A DNA stretch of 64,000 bases from Leptasterias polaris (Eukaryota; Echinodermata; Asteroidea; Forcipulatida; Asteriidae). Position numbers and translations under genes: made by a program. Shown piece after piece: positions 37,183 through 49,971 of this stretch. Under the pieces are notes generated by a model. That model was given only the letters and a program-made list of their open reading frames with translations. It did no database searches and had not been told where the DNA came from. Numbering within the stretch: the stretch's first letter is position 1; the number at the start of each line of letters is the position of its first letter. Location: the NCBI GenBank assembly GCA_037783415.1, contig JAZGTN010000009.1, positions 1,178,001 through 1,242,000 of the forward strand. The letters run 5' to 3'.

Positions 37183-39830
37183 GTAATTATTAGCTAGGTT
37201 TGGAGCTTTTTCATCCCCAAACTCAGTGGGGTAGTGTGGTGTTCGGTTTGACAACACACGTGTACCAACCGCATTTTAATACAAAGTACATGATTGAGTG
37301 TGTGTGTACAATACATTCAACTTTTCAAAACAGAAGCATCTCGCATACGTTATTTTGTCCCCACCCAACCCTCACCCCCAACACCAAGTCACCAACATAA
37401 AGTACACACACCCACACAAGAGGTAAAACGACAAAGGGCCTTCAGGAAACAACATAATCAATGTGCTAAACCAAAAGAAGTGTCGACATTAGAGTCAACT
37501 ATGAATGTTTTGACCACTGGCTCCATGGACCAATGTCCCGTAGGTGCAGGGATGTACGTGCTTTAATCATTAGCCCGGGGACACATTCACTATAGTCTAT
37601 AACATGAGATGCTCAAGACTTGTACATCGTTTTCTGAATTCCCAAATGTTCAACCACAATAACTAGGCTTACTATACTTTTCTTAAACAGAATGATCCCA
37701 TTATCAGCTGCAAGTGCAAGAATGCACTTTCATTTTTGGGGTTCTTCCAAGTTTTATGTTTAATATCGACTTTGACAGTGTTTCAAACAGAAATATTTCT
37801 AAATGGAGGATTGGGTCTGGTTTCAATTTTATAATTATTGAGCTGAGAGGTTGGTTATCTTGGGGTTTTTTCACGGTACCAATCCTTCATTCAATTCGGT
37901 TCAAAGTATTTTTGACTTTTTGTCAGATTTATTTTTGGTAATCTGTTGAAACATATTATACAGTAACTGGAAAGACCAAGAGTCGCCCACTGTTTAAATT
38001 GTAGGCCTATCGATCTTCCATCGAAAGTATTCACACTTTTTGTCAAGTTATAATTATAAGACCCCTCTCAGCAACTGGTGCTCGATATGTAGCATGGTGT
38101 TACACCCCCCTTTACTATTGTGTATTCATTGTGTTCTAGGAATCTCAAGAATTCCTTTAGATAATTTTAGGGAAATACTTGTACACGGAGAAATGAGTGT
38201 GTTAGAGTATGGGAATATTGGGGGGGGGGGGGGGGGGGGCGGCTGACTAATATCGGGCATGATACATGTATACCCCTCGTCCACTATGAGATGCTTCACA
38301 TTCAGGTAGGGTATTCGCCTCAATGTTTCCCGGACTCTGTCGCACCTGGCTATCATTGGATTATACAAAATGCAATTCACAATAATTATGTTCAATGTTC
38401 GTAGGGTCTAATAATGTGGGATTGTTAAAGCATTCTTGCATTGTCCCGTTACGTTTCGTGGCCCTTTGTTGTGATTTCAATGGGTCGTCACTTTGTAGCC
38501 TATTTTAAAACTTCTTGTTTTTTTGTCATTTCTTAAAAAGTATAATGTATGTTTTTATACGGCCAGTGAATGTCAAAAGTTTTATTTAACGTGGACAGTT
38601 AAATATTGAATTGAATTGAATTGAATGCACGTGTTCTTTTCACGCTAATAAGCTCACAGTGCAATTAATGGTAAAATTGTGCAAGAAGACATCATCTTGA
38701 AGGCAAGATCAACAGGGACAAAATAAAAGAGCAAGTGAAATGTCAAATTCAATTTTGTGATGTACTAATTTAGAGTACTCATCAGGTGAGTGGGGAAAAA
38801 TCACAAGTCTCTAACCTCATGTTAAAATGGTGTAAATTGCCATTGTTGATAACCATCAACATCCATAATAATTATTATGACATTATTCAAAGCGAAAATG
38901 ATCAGAGCCCAATGTTATGGCTGTGCTTACAATCACCATTCCCCGCTTACAGGGCAAAGACCGAATGTCTGTGTTTTCATAAGAACCCTTAATGAACAAA
39001 CTAATATTTTATTTATTTTTTTTTTTTTTTTGCTTTGTCGTTTCTGTTTTAGTTTTTTCCCCGTTTATTGCCTTGTATTGTATTTTTTTCTTCTTGTATT
39101 GTTGAGGTCGAATAGATAATAATAATAATAATAACGAACAATAAATAAATAAACACAAGTTACAAAAAACATTCAAAAACAGTATAATAAATAAATACAA
39201 AGTTTTCCAGTCTATTAAAACTCGTTGCGACTCGTTGCCAAAATCGTCGTTTAGTTGCAGCGGCAAATCCAAAAGTATTTACCTAACCCTTCATTCTGAT
39301 CCAGCAATATCCCAAATCCTACCGTAGAGAATAAATTAAATTAAAAGACAAATTAGCAGAGTCAAGTTGCACTCATGACATGTAAAATATCCCCGCAATG
39401 AAAAGGTTGCTTTACTTAGCCTTATTGCTTGTATTTTTAATTTGTTTAAATTGTCCTTCTATATACGGAGCGGTTTTTTTTTAGAGTCAACACTCCAATA
39501 TATTTTGTTAATCAGAAAGACAGCAAACACAATGAGTTTATTCCCAACGGGTACATTTACGTCAACGAGAGCTTGGATTATTTCTCTCCTTTTCCTCTTT
39601 CTCTTGCTTTTGTATCGAGTCTTGTAACTTGGACGTCTACTACCCATATACCAATACACATCACTCTTTCCCCGAAGCAATTTTTGGTGGGAAACTGGTT
39701 TGCTCTATGGAACTGAAATTAGGGATTTCGGCTTGCTGCTCGGAAATTCACTTCTTTTTCATTTCTTGCCCGAGGACTCGATGCATTATTGTAAGTCTTG
39801 GGCTTCAATGAAATTTGTTTTGTATGCCTG

Positions 39831-40095
39831 CTATAGACCGTATCGAATATAACGTTACCTTTCAATAATACCCACAACATGGCGTCTGTGAGCGTGTGCG
39901 TGTGCCATAGAAATCAAACCAGGAACGCTAAGACGCGTTTAGACGCGCATACGGCCTGTCCTATCATATGGCCGCTTTTTCACTCTGCGTTCCTGGTTTG
40001 ATTTCTATGACACACGCACACGCACACACCCACGCTCACAGACGCCATGTTGTGGGGCATTTGAAAGGTAACGTCATATTCGATACGGTCTATAG
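39831..40095. mobile_element. Long palindromic TIR element
   Basis: CTATAGACCGTATCGAATAT and its inverted partner start arms of about 100 bp, including CATGGCGTCTGTGAGCGTG and AGAAATCAAACCAGGAACG with their reverse complements, around a 60-bp centre. Confidence 0.88.
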
Positions 40096-40266
40096 ACCTT
40101 ATGCATATGACGTCATTTGAGTAGGGCGCCCTCACCTAGAGGTCAAACGGAAGATGCTCATTGGCCAGTCTTGTGCGCCGCGCGTACAAATCAGCGCGTT
40201 TCCATTGTTTCATCATCAGTTTACCTCTAAGATGGCGGCTTGGTGACGTCAATGCATAACGGGTCT
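40094..40266. mobile_element. TIR element abutting the previous one
   Basis: AGACCTTATGCATATGACGT at the left and TGACGTCAATGCATAACGGG TCT at the right are imperfect inverted ends. The two elements share the TATAGAC boundary. Confidence 0.65.
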
Positions 40267-40365
40267 ATTGGCCCGATTAGCCTGACGTCATAACCACAAT
40301 AAGTCTAGGTTGCGCCATTTTGGGAGTCAAGCGCGCGTTTAAGGCGACGCAGTGGTCACACGTTT
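40267..40365 (+). repeat. Repeat shared with 45.97-46.08 kb
   Basis: CCCGATTAGCCTGACGTCAT, then GGTTGCGCCATTTTGGGAGT and GCGCGCGTTTAAGGCG recur in reverse complement at 45965-46080 with scattered changes. Confidence 0.65.
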
Positions 40366-40866
40366 AGCAGTTGACTTCCGAAATGGTGAGCGTGGCAAAG
40401 TTGCGTGTGGCGTGCTTGCAAGGTGTCAATACTTGGGTGCTTACTTATTTGCTTAATTGTCACAGACAAGAATCCTCACTTGGTGTATCCCAGCATATGC
40501 ATAAATTAACAAACCTGTGAATTTTGGGGCTCAATCGGTCATCGAAATTGCAAGAAAACTATGAAAGAAAAAGACCCTTGTTGCATAGAATTGTGTGCTC
40601 TCAGATGCCTGAAAAGGCCTTCATGCCTGAAGTCTTTCTCATAATTATTCAAATGGTGTGGTTAAAATTACTTCTTTCTTTAAAACTACGTTACTTCAAA
40701 GGGAGTCATTTCTTACAATATTTTATATTATCAACATCTCGTCAGTGCTCCTTTACCAAATGACTTTTTACAGTCAATATCTTGTAGAGTAATCACCAAA
40801 GTATACCCTTCCTTAAATACCTGCCTGATCTCCTTGTTTCCATGTCAGACATGAGATCCTTAATAT

Positions 40867-42040
40867 AGGTTTTCTCGGTCAAATTCGGCAAATGAGCAGC
40901 CGATTTCATTTTTGTGCGTTCGAGTTAAAGCTATTTTGCCTCTCCAGTTTTAACTGCGTTTCAAATTCAGAATTCGGTCATTCAATTTCGTTTTGAGGCA
41001 TTCAAATTCCTTTAGCACTGTGTTCAATTTAGTATATCGTCATTCTTTTTCGTGACGCATAATCATCATTCAATTTAGCAAAGCTGGTTCGACTGGAGAT
41101 TTTTACTGATTTATTTTTTTCAATTTCGTAAAGAGGCAATCAATTTCGCTAAATGAGAACTCAAATAAGTACGATAACGAAATGCGACTAAACAGATAAA
41201 CTGTATACAAGGCATCTGTTTTGTATCTTCAATTTAATTCAGGCAAACTTTTTTCTTTATTTATTTATGTTTCCAGTAGATTCTACATGGGGCCCATTAT
41301 GTTTGTTTTCTTCTTTGTTTTTTCTTTATTGATTTTGTTGGGGGGATCTTTATTGGTTAACTGATAAAGACCTAATTGTGTTTGAATGGGGTGTTTCTTT
41401 ATGTTTTCCCTGGTTTCTTATTGTTTATGTTGTTTCTTCCTCAACCATCAATCTGCTGGCGTGCCAGACATCTTGGCATTTATGGTTGGGTATGGTTGTA
41501 CCACTGCTGTGGACTTGTTGACTTCAAATTGACCGCAAGCTCAAGGTAGTCTTGCTCTTTTTACTCGAAGGCCTCAATCAAACTTTCTCGATCTACCTGG
41601 GACACTCTTGCGTAGCGACCACGAGCTGCCATTTCTAGAAAAATGCGTCTAAAACTGTAGCGAAAGCTCGTCTTCGAGGTACATCGGCAAAGTAACTCAA
41701 GTGCCAATAAGTGAACCGTGTTTATGCCTTTAACATTCGAAAGGAAACGAAAGTTTAACAAGGCGTTTTTTAGACTGTACAAATTACAGAAATGACTGCC
41801 CAAAAATGAATTTGAATGACTAAACACACGCCTCAAAAAGCTCCTGCGAATTTGAATGCTGCTTTGATGAATTGTTAAATTGAATGATTATTTTGTTAAA
41901 TCGAATGACGCAACAGTACATTTGACTAGTCATAACACGAAATAGAATGACTCTTTTCAGTAGCATTCGATTTCGCGCGAAATAGAATGGTTCAGTGGTT
42001 AAATTGGCTGCTCATTTGCCGAAATTGACCGAGAAAACCT
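40867..42040. mobile_element. Decayed DNA transposon with TIRs and transposase remnant
   Basis: AGGTTTTCTCGGTCAAATTC continuing GGCAAATGAGCAGCC pairs with the right end, 1,174 bp away. Both arms are lined with degenerate repeats of CATTCAATTTCG and GAATGA words. A transposase-like HTH remnant lies inside on the minus strand. Confidence 0.8.
41490..41632 (-). pseudogene. N-terminal HTH remnant of a DDE-type transposase
   Basis: MAARGRYARVSQVDRESLIE continues AFE, a TAA stop, then KEQDYLELAVNL in the same frame. The pattern RESLIEAFE-x-DYLELA-x-L is the first helix-turn-helix of IS630/Tc1-like transposases found widely in invertebrates, as far as I recognise it. The premature stop and lack of a catalytic region show that it is dead. 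Confidence 0.5.
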
Positions 42041-42881
42041 TGAAAATGGCCGTAGAATTCAAGTCTCGACGTTTTGCAAAGTATGCACATTTTCTTTAAG
42101 AAGTCAAAACATCCATCATAAAAGGTGATGTTCGAAACTTTGCATGGTGTGGAAAATAAGAAGTAACTAGCTATAGGCCAAACTTAAAACTTGCGTGTAC
42201 ACACCATACATCTCTTTTAGTTTTAGGAGGAGTGTTGGCTCTGAAAAGAGCAGGTGTGGTCTTGATTATATTAATGTTGATTCTCTGTTCGGCATCTATA
42301 ATTTTATGTGACATCACCCTTGGTATCAATTTTAACAACCCAGGTTTTGCAGTCCACCGTGTGAATTGTTTTCTGGTTAGAGGAAGTACACCCTCACTGT
42401 TTAATATCAGTACCTCGGGCATGCACGTCTCTTACATTAAACAAGTGTTTTAATAGATTTAGATGATCAAAATAGATTTGTGGATTATTTTAAGTTTTCA
42501 TGATTTGGCTAAATATAGGCCGAGGTAATCTTTGGTTCTTCCAACGGTATCAAAGAATGATATACAATTATAGACAATTCCTGTGCAGGTTTTTTGTTTT
42601 GGTTTTATAGGCTTAGCTAAAAGGCCTTGAACTAATCGGCGACTTATCCATAAAGATTTTAACAGGGACTAATCATGACCCGCTTTCACAACGCGCAGCG
42701 CACTTACACGTGCCTATAGCTCGACAAGCGCCATCTTTAAATTAAAATATACGGCAATGCAAACTTGGGAAACGGGTATAGTTGGAATAAATCAAGCTGC
42801 CAAGATAGACGTCATGCTATCATGTAATTATGCCAGGTTTTATAGTTGGGTGTCGCATTCGTTTCAAAATCAGCGTGTCAG

Positions 42882-42971
42882 ATGGTTGCCGGTGCTGCTT
42901 GGACTCAAATTACACCCAGAATCCTTTGCGCACCGATCATGCGCATTGGGGCATGCATACGGGCTACTATG
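42882..42971 (+). CDS. Possible first exon, unrecognised, weak
   Basis: ATG at 42882 opens exactly 30 codons (MVAGAAWTQITPRILCAPIM and on) to a donor ATG before GTAAGC in phase 0. The preceding 200 bp is CpG-bearing. There is no downstream exon I can link to it and no recognisable protein. Confidence 0.18.
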
Positions 42972-43862
42972 GTAAGCATCGCCTATACAGAAATCAAAAA
43001 CGAAATTGAAATAATACACAGGGAATCCAATAATTAACACCTTGTAATATGCAATTTTATTTCCCAAAATATAAATGACCAAGGCATGTGTGCAAATATT
43101 AAAGTAAAATAGTATATATTCTGAGAACAGTTTGTTCAAAAATTCCAATAGAATGTTACAAGTGATTGTTATTTTGTTTGTTTAAGTGTATGCCTGTACT
43201 AATAGATGGCACACAGTTCTATCGTATTACGCTTCTAGTTTACAAGTTAACTTTTTATTTTATTACAATGGCGAGAAGCCTTAAATTGAAATGCAGTTGA
43301 TATAAATATACATTGTATAACAAATTTGTTGTAGACATTGTTATTTATATGACGTGAATGTACACGTGTGTTAACATGTACATTATATCATAAAATAAAA
43401 TATCAATTTACATTCTTACAAAATACTCGTCGACTATGAATAGCCTCATATTATTGTCACAAAAGACACAAAGCTTATATTATTCCCCATCGGAGCAAAC
43501 AATGACCCTTTCCCCCACGAAAATACACGACTTCGCCACTTATTGACAACAATAAAACTCCATACTAACTGAGTTTTGTTTCCTCAAATTGTTTAACGGG
43601 GCAAAATGCACGACAATTATAGTGTATTACATCCTTGATAGCCAAGTCTGACGTCACACGTACCTCATCAATGACGTCACTAAAATCAAAGGAGCAGAAT
43701 GTCACGATGAGATCGGCCTTGGTGTTAATGTCAGAATGAAACCGCACGGTTTTTGATCATACGTAGCTCACCCACATAGATTACAGATGGTGAGACAGTA
43801 ATAATAGTATTGATAAACACTACGAACTGTTCAATGACTGTCACTGTGTACAAACCAACGGG

Positions 43863-44262
43863 TTTACACTCTAAAATCTCCAGGGGTCACAATAGACCCT
43901 TCCCATGAAATATGTAAATTGCACATCACGTGTGCGCACTAATGGTCGCGTGACGCAGACGCGTTTGTGCGTCTGCTTAGTGCACATCTCTATGGCGTTT
44001 GCCAACCAAAAGTGTTTATACGCATGCGTGAATGTAATTAGCATATTTCATGGGAAGGGTCCATGGACCCGGATTCTGGGTCCCAGGGGACCTGACCCTT
44101 TTCCGGGTCATGCTGACCCTGAAAGTGGTCAAACAATGCGTCATTTTTACCCATTTCTGGGTAATTTTGACACAGATTTCGGATACTACTGACCCAGAAA
44201 TGGGTCAGGTCAAACGGTATCCGGACCCGGTTCAACTCTGACCCCGAAGTGTTTAGAGTGTA
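43863..44262. mobile_element. TIR element with ACACTCTAAA ends (outer of a nested pair)
   Basis: TTACACTCTAAA at the left and GTTTAGAGTGTA at the right; CAGGGGTCA and TGACCCCGA follow inward. The interior has many GACCC/GGGTC words. Confidence 0.72.
43895..44061. mobile_element. TIR element nested within the one at 43863
   Basis: GACCCTTCCCATGAAATATG and CATATTTCATGGGAAGGGTC are exact 20-bp inverted ends of a 167-bp element. Confidence 0.88.
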
Positions 44263-47200
44263 GCAATTAACAAAGCTAATGCAGGAATAATTACATAACG
44301 TTTCACCATCTGAAAGTGAACGGTCAATACAACCTCACCCCTCCCTCGAACCCTTACAACTTTTGGCCTATTTACTTGTTTCCATTTTATTAGTATCATA
44401 TCAGTAAGATTATAGGAGATATTGAAACTGTGATATTGTAATTGTGCTACAATTGCGTCAATCTGACAGACAATGGAACCTTTGGCCTACTACTACTAGT
44501 GTTGAAAACTGAAAACATTTTATGTACGCAAGCAGTTTGTAAATCTTTTTATCTTCAATTATTTAACACTCGATTTCCTTAATTGAATGAATACACAATG
44601 TATTGCTATGTCGACTGACAAACAAATTTACCACCAAAACACAGGGTTAGAATTAAGCAGAACATTGTTGTGACTGTAAGTACAGTAATAACAGATTTGC
44701 CAGATAATTTTGTTCCTATAACTGTAGAACTTTCTTAAAACACAAGGTATGGGTTCACTATAAATTTTTATATAAATCAATCAACAGCTAGCTACTGCCT
44801 ATGTTGACTTCACGACAGTCGGGCAGTAAGCACATTTCAGAAACGTTTTCAGGAGAGTTAAACCTTTTTGGCTATTTCGGCTCCCGGAAAATGATTAAAT
44901 TTATACCGATTATTCTCTCAAATAAGTCGCACAATACTTCTCTCTACATACCGTGATTATATATATATATTTTTTTACTGGATTTAATTTCACGATTTAA
45001 CATTTTGAATATCGTCTCGGTGACACCGGCATGTCTTCATGTGTGCTTTTAGTGTGATATCCGAAGACAGACAAGTGCCTTCTTCATAGTGTCTTGGAGA
45101 GGGACTAAAAGTATTTTCGTCAGATCTTTAAAGGGATCATGATACTGACGTAACTAAATACTAGAATCGAAGGTTTCCCCATGAGAATGGGCTTGAGTGG
45201 CATCGTTTTTCCCTTATCCATGGCGAGAAACACTCTCGCGCTTTCTCACGTCGAGCTTTCAGTGGCTGTTTAGAGAGACTATTTTTTGGGGGTAAGGCAC
45301 GGACGAGGAGAAATGTAATCCTGAACTTTGTTTTAAAGTGAGCTTGTCTTGAAATTCAATAACGATTGATGGAGCGTCACAATCGTAGTCTTGGCTCAAG
45401 ACGATAGTAAGAAGTAATTTTCACATTCTTATTACAAGGATAATCATTTATTGGAGTATTATTTACCGAAGAACGAGAAAGTTAGCCGATGGTTGTGCGC
45501 TAATGCCCTAAGACTCAAGTAAAAGACCTTGAGAAAACTCTTGAAAGTTAAGTTCATTCCGTGTGCGTAACTCCTTAATTTCACGGTACAAAAGTACACG
45601 TGACCGTTCTGCCGATAAATGGTGTTAACAAAAAAAGCCAAACAGAAACACAAAATTAGGCTCATTACAGTTTTTGTTCTTTTCCAATTCCAAAATTTCT
45701 TGGAATGAGAGAAATATTTACAGTAGTTTTCATCTGATAGGAGCACAGCGTTTTGTAAAAATAGGGAGTTCAATGTTAGAGCGCCCTCTTGATCTATGAT
45801 TATGCAAACAAGGTCGTAACCGCAAGTGGTTTTTTTTCCTTGCAAGAAAGTGTCAAATGCTTTTATCGAGTATAAACCCATTGCACCTACGTCCCGTGCA
45901 GCTAGTGCTGCCAATGATCTGTCATTTTTAGGAGTCAAAGTGAAGACAACATGGTGCGCGTCTTAACGCGCGCGTTTCGCCTAAAATGCGCCACACACGG
46001 TAAACCACAGTGGGGAATCCAACGCCCAAAATGGCGCAACCAAAACTTATCATGGGTGATGACGTCAGGCGAATTGGGTCAAAATGTAAACATGATGCAG
46101 CATGCGTCATAATGCATTATTCATTAAAATCAAAAGCCATAAAGCAGAGTTGCTTACTGAGGTCCACTTTCAGCAAAAACATTGTTTAGCATTTTTTATT
46201 TCTTCTGCTGAGTAAACGTTAGCAGATGATCTGTCACTCAAAAGGTAAGCCTTTAGGATACCTGTCTCGGCTGAGCATAATTTTTCTGGGCTAAGCTAAA
46301 TGCTTAGCAACTCTGAAATTGAGAACTTTTAACACTACTAAAACATAAAACAATCTTCTGAATTGATTGATAACCTTAGCAATGAGCTTAGCAATTTTAT
46401 GTCATGGCTGTAAGCAACTCTTTAAAGATGGCCTTAGGTCATGGTCAAATAGAAATGAGTTATTTTGTTATAATATATACATGGAAATAAATTACCCAAA
46501 TACAATGACGCAACAATGTATACTTAACTTCAATAATATAAGATCAAACTAAATCATTAATATCAACAAATTGATAACTGTATAAATTACTACAACACAG
46601 AAGAATTTAACTAAAAACGCATAAAAGTAAAACAAGCTATAATAATGAGAATATTACGAAATGGTTAAAAAAAAACTGGTTAAATACCTACATTATTAAA
46701 GGGAAATTTAAGAATATTTGCCCTTAGTCTGCCAAATTATAAAAAAACATAAACGCACCGAAGGCCTGGCAACAAGTTTTGAAAAACGTTTAGAATGTCC
46801 CTAATATGATACTTGTAGCGAATAAATGAAGACACCATTAGAACTGTCCAAAAAACAAAACTCAAGTACATCTTGCTGGGAGAAAAACAATTAAATATTA
46901 GCAAATGTCCCAAAATTCGTTCGACATGATTGTCTTTCTGGAGTACAATCACGATTTTATCCCCAATCTAAAAGACGTCGGTTAATCACTCGACAAAAAA
47001 CACTAAAATAAATATTATACACAAATTTGTCATGCGCCATCTTGATTTGAAAAAAACATGTATACCTCGTTTATACTTTATATAAAAAATGAGATATGCT
47101 TATCACACACCAAATTCTGATTAAAAGAATGCAACTGGCCATATTTCACAAACAACCTCTTGCAGAGTTTCAGACAAGTTCACCGTTACATTCTTTCCAT

Positions 47201-48850
47201 AACAATTTGGCCTTGTATTAATTGATGTAAATTCTCTTTCACTTTTCACATTTTTGACTGACAGGACGCACAAAGTATGCAGTAAAAGTGGTGTAAACTG
47301 TGCCTTTAAAAATATTGTTCGTTGATCTTTTTGTTCAAATTTAAAATAACTTAACAATATTATCTACAACACTTCCCCCGAACAATATTGCCAAAACACA
47401 TTGCAATAGGTATGTAAATTTGTGTACCCTTGTTATGTTCGCCGTTTCATGTCAAATTCTGTTTCAATAACTAGTGAGCTTTAGTTAATTGCCTCAATTT
47501 GGACAATATACCTGTCGGGTGTTGTAGCAACAGAGCGGTAAACTGAACTTAAATTATTACACACGTCACAGATCGAGGGGTACACAAATGTTGGTGTCCC
47601 CCACCCTCCGCCCTTGATGATGATGTATGTCATGCAAGTTATCCATGGACTCGTACCCATGGCAGCAAAGCTGCAACATTTGGTTGGACATCCACTTTAC
47701 AATTAGAAAGATTATGGAAACAGATCAATAAATAATAGATACACGATCTGTAAATCCCTCAAATAAACAAGATGAATTAGACTTTCAAAGGTAACTTTTT
47801 TGTCTAAATGCAAATGCAGATTTGAATATAGACGCAAGCTTCCCAGGTATGGGACGCTGATGTGGATTATCCCCCGGTCGTTATTGTCAACAAAGATCAC
47901 GGCAATTGCGTCAAATGCTCGCAATCACTCTGCATTGCCGTCATTTCAAAACCCTCCAGCCCCAAAATCCAACCTCAACTTACATTAAGTTTATCCCACA
48001 AGGGTCTGTAACCAGACCCGTCCAACTATGAATTTTACTTGCGGTGTATAATTCTTGTTGGGCTCGCAACAGAAAAAGAAAGTTATTATTTCCCAGCGTG
48101 AAAAGGTTAAAATTTCATAAGGACTGTATTCATTTGCAAAACGAGTGGATCGCATAAACTGAATTTGACCTTGCAGCCCTCTCTTATGTCCTCTCCTCGC
48201 TGGGAACGGATCATGTTTTTCCGTGAAACAGCAATTTCCATTTCTATTTTCAGTAGCCACACATAATGGATTTAAAACTAGGTTGAGACTTAAATGCACT
48301 TTATGATGAGTTGAGTTTGATGAACTAGTTTTTTTTTTCTTCAAAGAGCTAACATTTTTAAATTACCTCATACATATTCATGACTTAAAACATGACTTTA
48401 ATAGCCAAACCGAGGATCACGGAAACTCCTGATATGCAAATGCAGTTGAAAATGACTTCAAACACTGGTCGCATTAGAACAAAGTGTTTGACATCAAATT
48501 GTGCACAACAATCAAAGGTACAACAAATTTTGAGCGGGAAAAAACACAAATTTATATTATTTCGAATCTGTTTGTAATACTTTCCAATGAGATAATGCGC
48601 ATTTTCAGTACATCACACTTAAGTAGTGGAGGTGTAATGTTTTCAGAGCATCAAAACGAACTCGGTTTTAAGTTCGCGCGATGCCTCGGCATTGGGTGTT
48701 GACAAATGATGCCCACTGGTTTCGCCTCTGCATCAACTCTTCAACTGAAATTTCCTCACTGTTTTGTTTTAAACCTTGCCTATCCATACATATCATCAAC
48801 TCATGTTGCATTAGCATAATCACACTTTCAATTACCTTTACGCAACAATA
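44263..48850. other. Intergenic stretch, no supported gene
   Basis: Besides the inverted repeat copy near 46 kb I see only AT-rich DNA and short open frames. The longest, a 159-codon frame on the minus strand, has no recognisable domain. Confidence 0.5.
45965..46080 (-). repeat. Inverted copy of the 40.3-kb repeat
   Basis: On the minus strand: CCCAATTCGCCTGACGTCAT, GGTTGCGCCATTTTGGGCGT and GGCGAAACGCGCGCG. A probable short DNA element. Confidence 0.65.
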
Positions 48851-49002
48851 GACCCATTGCACAACGCGGAACGCACGTTCGAACATGATGCGCGCCCTTC
48901 CATTTTGGGAGTCAAACTGTACACAAGAATCATAGAGTTGACTCCCAAAATGGAAGGGTGCGCATCATGTTCGAACGTGCGTTCCGCGTTGTGCAATGGG
49001 TC
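48851..49002. mobile_element. Palindromic element with 65-bp arms
   Basis: The left arm 48851-48915 and the right arm 48938-49002 are reverse complements with one mismatch, around a 22-bp centre. Arms start GACCCATTGCACAACGCGGA. Confidence 0.93.
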
Positions 49003-49335
49003 TTTATGCTTACGTACATTCCACTATCCACGGCATGGTATTATCAGAGGAGAGGGGACACTAGAACAAAGGAACAAAAAGGAACAATGCAGTCCTCACA
49101 TTGGACTCCTTTGTATGTTGATGTCCTCACCCTTTTCTCGTGTGCTTAATCTACGGAGAGTGTTAAATGAAAGGGACAAGGAACGCCTTGACATTGATAG
49201 CAATGTAAGAATGTAATGTAGTGGTACTTCGGGCATTTCTCCGGGAGTAAAGTGACTAATTCGGGCGCGCTGAAACGACACAGTCCAATCTGATGCGCAG
49301 ATTTTCTTCATAGGGGTCATATTATTTAAAGTGTT

Positions 49336-49546
49336 AATTGGGGTTGAACAAAGAACAACTGACTAGAGTAGGATTTGAACCAACGATCTCTGGATTGAGG
49401 TGATGGCGCTCTACCAACTGAGCTATCTAGCCCTATGTTGGCAGTCCCAGTTGATAGCTCAGTTGGTAGAGCGCCGGCACGTTAATACGGAGGTCGTTTG
49501 TTCACATCCCACTCTTGTAAATTTTTCTTTGTTCAACCCCAACTTG
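49336..49546. mobile_element. Second, compact copy of the inverted tRNA-Asn-like element
   Basis: Same architecture as at 31261 but with almost no spacer between the two tRNA-like arms (49366-49436 minus, 49451-49520 plus). Outer ends are GGGGTTGAACAAAG and CTTTGTTCAACCCC. The left arm has a diverged anticodon region. Confidence 0.75.
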
Positions 49547-49612
49547 TTTAAAAATTACCCAGGTAGTTTCCCTTGTTGTTTGTTACTTGATAACCGAAAA
49601 GATAAGTTAACT

Positions 49613-49971
49613 AAACTTGAACAACATGATAGGTAAGTGGTGTTGTTGGGGTTGCTGGTATGGGGATTACTTTGACAATGATTTATAAAATAGTGCAGCG
49701 AAAGTTCTCTTAAACAGTCAGCAAAAACATACATGATATGTTTTGTTTTGTGTTTTTTTTTATCAAAAAAGTCATATGAAAAAGTTGTACAAAACTTGAA
49801 CAACATGATAGGTAAGTGGTGTTGTGTTGTTGGGGGTTGCTGGTATGGGGATTACTTTGACAATGATTTATAAAATAGTGCAGCGAAAGTTCTCTTAAAC
49901 AGTCAGCAAAAACATACATGATATGTTTTGTTTTGTGTTTTTTTTATCAAAAAAGTCATATGAAAAAGTTG
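49613..49971. repeat. Tandem duplication of ~179 bp
   Basis: AAACTTGAACAACATGATAG and the following 170 bases occur twice in succession (49613 and 49792). The copies differ mainly by a 5-bp GTTGT insertion and a T-run length. Confidence 0.93.

Noticed and set aside
40340..40390. Ribosomal-protein-like first exon (ATG directly before GTGAGC)
   Set aside because: The stretch adjoins a repeat copy also found at 46 kb, and no ribosomal-protein exon follows.
45459..45938. 159-codon open frame on the minus strand
   Set aside because: Second longest single frame, with one hydrophobic stretch, but no recognisable domain, no splice or promoter support and a border in repeat DNA. Length alone is not convincing in 64 kb of AT-rich sequence.
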